Shown one piece after another: positions 10,982 to 12,001 of a stretch of DNA of 12,001 nt. Below the pieces are notes generated by a model, which was not told the origin of the DNA, did no database searches, and saw nothing but the letters and a program-made list of their open reading frames with translations. Made by a program: the position numbers and the translations under genes. The stretch lies in contig CAJUKS010000021.1 of assembly GCA_910587405.1 (NCBI GenBank), positions 1-12,001 on the forward strand. Direction: 5' to 3'. The DNA is from an uncultured Alphaproteobacteria bacterium. Lineage in GTDB: Bacteria > Pseudomonadota > Alphaproteobacteria > RF32 > CAG-239. Position 1 is the first letter of the stretch. The number at the start of each line of letters is the position of its first letter.

Positions 10982-11017
10982 GATCAAGTCACTCCATATA
11001 TAAATACAATTGACAAA

Positions 11018-11034
11018 AAAGTTACGGTAACTTT
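11018..11034. promoter_or_regulatory. Perfect 17-bp palindrome over the hisS -10 box
   Basis: AAAGTTAC-G-GTAACTTT: two 8-bp arms around a single base. It covers the predicted -10 hexamer of hisS and part of the spacer, so a bound protein would control RNA polymerase access. The shape and position fit an operator. The regulator is unknown, and I do not match it to a known consensus. Confidence 0.5.
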
Positions 11035-11047
11035 AGCGGCTTGTCAA
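11019..11047 (-). promoter_or_regulatory. Predicted hisS promoter
   Basis: Minus strand: consensus -35 TTGACA (11047-11042), 17-bp spacer, weak -10 TAACTT (11024-11019, 3 of 6). The predicted start lies about 30 nt before the ATG at 10981. A perfect -35 with a poor -10 embedded in a palindrome suggests a regulated promoter. A plus-strand TTGACA at 11010-11015 faces it from the other side of the palindrome but has no good -10. Confidence 0.55.
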
Positions 11048-11132
11048 GCGCTTTTACGCCCGCGCCGCTACCGTTTCACGCTCCTGAAAATCCGCCAAAC
11101 TCCGACCGCCTGCCGGTTTTACGGAGAACGAA

Positions 11133-11157
11133 GGGCCGTATGTTGACAAAACGGCCC
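11133..11157. promoter_or_regulatory. 7-bp inverted repeat bracketing a -35 box
   Basis: GGGCCGT (11133-11139) and ACGGCCC (11151-11157), perfect arms 11 bp apart. The spacer contains the plus-strand TTGACA at 11143-11148. It could be an operator for the small membrane-protein gene, or a chance GC-rich repeat. Confidence 0.35.
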
Positions 11158-11171
11158 GTCTATGTTATTGA
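11143..11171 (+). promoter_or_regulatory. Predicted promoter of the small membrane-protein gene
   Basis: Plus strand: consensus -35 TTGACA (11143-11148), 17-bp spacer, -10 TATTGA (11166-11171, 4 of 6). The start would fall near 11178, giving a leader of about 42 nt before the ATG at 11220. The TATAAT-like sequence near 11181 has no matching -35. Confidence 0.5.
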
Positions 11172-11219
11172 GAATATGTTTTATAATACAATTAGCTTAA
11201 TTATTAAAATCGACAGCCT

Positions 11220-11573
11220 ATGAAAAAATTTTTACAGGACGCCGGTGATGTTTGCCTGTTTTTTCTGAAAACGATATGTGTTATTCTGCCGTGGCCGCTT
11301 TTTTTCTGCCTTATCATCTTTGTGGCAAATATCACCGAAGAAACATCCGATTGGCGTACCGTAACCGTTATCGAACGAACCGAGATTCAGATCTCTGTTC
11401 CCTTCAACGGCACTGAAACCGAAGTTCGTCTGAAATTCTCGGACGGCAGCGAATGGACCGGCTCTTTCAGCCGAAGTCGTTCTCATGAGCACTTTTTGCT
11501 GCATAAGCAAAAAAATTCTCAGGTAACTTACCGTTACAACAGTTCGTACTTCAGCGGCCGCGAATGGCGATAA
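11220..11573 (+). CDS. Hypothetical small single-pass membrane protein
   Basis: 117 aa, not recognised. A short basic N-terminus (MKKF) is followed by one long hydrophobic stretch at about residues 11-37, then a polar domain of about 80 residues rich in Ser, Thr and Arg with alternating hydrophobic positions that suggest beta-strands (about 46-75). The charge pattern fits the N-terminus in the cytoplasm and the polar domain in the periplasm; an uncleaved anchor is more likely than a signal peptide because no AxA-type site is evident. There is no good ribosome binding site before the ATG. An upstream 27-codon frame ends in an ATGA overlap with it, so translational coupling is possible. It has its own predicted promoter, is divergent from hisS, and ends at a hairpin terminator at 11615-11648. 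Confidence 0.65.
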   Translation: MKKFLQDAGDVCLFFLKTICVILPWPLFFCLIIFVANITEETSDWRTVTVIERTEIQISVPFNGTETEVRLKFSDGSEWTGSFSRSRSHEHFLLHKQKNSQVTYRYNSSYFSGREWR

Positions 11574-11614
11574 ACAAATCGCCGACAGAAAATTCGCATC
11601 CGTATCCGTTTACA

Positions 11615-11648
11615 AAAATCCCCCTTCTCGCGAGAAAAGGGGGATTTT
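11615..11648. terminator. Bidirectional Rho-independent terminator
   Basis: Perfect 12-bp inverted repeat AAAATCCCCCTT (11615-11626) and AAGGGGGATTTT (11637-11648), with an inner CTCG/CGAG pairing. T runs follow on the plus strand (TTTTGTTTTATTT) and on the minus strand (TTTTTG). It lies between two convergent genes and can end both: the small membrane-protein gene from the left and the autotransporter gene from the right, 7 nt after its stop. Confidence 0.85.
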
Positions 11649-11655
11649 GTTTTAT

Positions 11656-12001
11656 TTACCAGCTGTAACTTAAACCCAAACCGAAGGTCGACGCTTTGTA
11701 GTCGTCGCCGAAGGTGTGGTTGGCCCAGCCATAGGTCGACAACTGCTCGGTGAAGCCATAGCGTCCCCCGAGTTCAACCCGGCCCAACGTCTGGTCATCC
11801 AAAGTGTTGACCTCTCTCAGACCGCTGACTTGGACTTCGTCACCATCGTTGAGGGTTTGCACAACACTCGGTTTGACATAAACGTTGGCGTAGCCTTCGT
11901 CCATTACAAACGCCTTTGTCAGTTTAACGCCGACTTCAAGTTCCAACTGACGCAAGGTGTTGTACTTCGCAATCTTGCCGGCACTGTCGGTGGCGTCGTC
12001 A
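11656..12001 (-). CDS. C-terminal end of an autotransporter-type outer-membrane beta-barrel protein (partial)
   Basis: The frame stays open to the right edge, so only about the last 114 residues are visible and the start lies outside. The sequence has alternating hydrophobic and polar strands typical of an autotransporter translocator barrel (PF03797-like by pattern): LELEVGVKLT, YANVYVKPSVVQT, LGRVELGGRYGFTEQLSTYG, and the final strand ASTFGLGLSYSW. The terminal aromatic residue with alternating hydrophobics is the C-terminal beta-signal read by the BAM complex, so the protein is very probably in the outer membrane. The passenger domain, and so the function, is not visible. A TTG at 11955 inside the open frame is an internal leucine, not a start. 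It converges with the small membrane-protein gene. Confidence 0.75.
   Translation of the reverse strand, partial: DDATDSAGKIAKYNTLRQLELEVGVKLTKAFVMDEGYANVYVKPSVVQTLNDGDEVQVSGLREVNTLDDQTLGRVELGGRYGFTEQLSTYGWANHTFGDDYKASTFGLGLSYSW

Noticed and set aside
10982..10987. TTG start for hisS two codons upstream
   Set aside because: The GGAG would be only 4 nt from the TTG; the ATG at 10981 is a better codon with proper spacing.
10001..11146. Plus-strand open frame of 381 codons antisense to hisS and its upstream region
   Set aside because: Shadow of hisS; no ribosome binding site and no family features.

Overview
The window looks like a chromosomal core-gene segment from a Gram-negative bacterium, most likely an alphaproteobacterium. 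RpoB (1387 aa) and RpoC (1393 aa) have the length and architecture usual for that class. The right edge carries the C-terminal end of an autotransporter-type outer-membrane beta-barrel. Base composition is moderate, with AT-rich intergenic regions. An uncultured, host-associated alphaproteobacterial lineage is a reasonable guess, but nothing here proves it.

Layout from left to right. Bases 1-38 hold the first 12 codons of a minus-strand gene with a good ribosome binding site and a signal-peptide-like start. Bases 39-374 are an AT-rich intergenic region with a 19-bp direct repeat and, at 324-355, the rpoC terminator. Then come rpoC (375-4556) and rpoB (4574-8737), both on the minus strand, 17 nt apart and clearly one operon. 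Upstream of rpoB is a 242-bp region with a promoter placed for a leader of about 180 nt, two abutting perfect palindromes and two predicted RNA hairpins. Next, still on the minus strand, are a HAM1/ITPase-family protein (8980-9582) and hisS (9650-10981), probably co-transcribed. A 238-bp divergent region follows, with a TTGACA promoter and a perfect 17-bp palindrome for hisS, and a second TTGACA promoter for a plus-strand gene encoding a small single-pass membrane protein (11220-11573). That gene converges on the autotransporter fragment (11656-12001, minus strand) across a bidirectional hairpin terminator.

How the genes work together. rpoB and rpoC encode the two catalytic subunits of RNA polymerase. 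hisS charges tRNA-His, and the HAM1-like protein is a candidate nucleotide-pool sanitising enzyme. The three outer genes are cell-envelope proteins or candidates for that role.

The most interesting points are these. rpoBC sits apart from the rplKAJL genes that usually precede it and the rpsL genes that usually follow it, and has its own structured leader. HisRS belongs by motif to a plastid/plant-like subgroup without the usual motif 3 arginine. The HAM1-like protein resembles the archaeal/eukaryotic branch but has lost several signature residues. Several well-formed palindromes sit exactly on predicted promoters. I found no CRISPR array, insertion sequence, tRNA or rRNA, and no clear new defence or mobile system.
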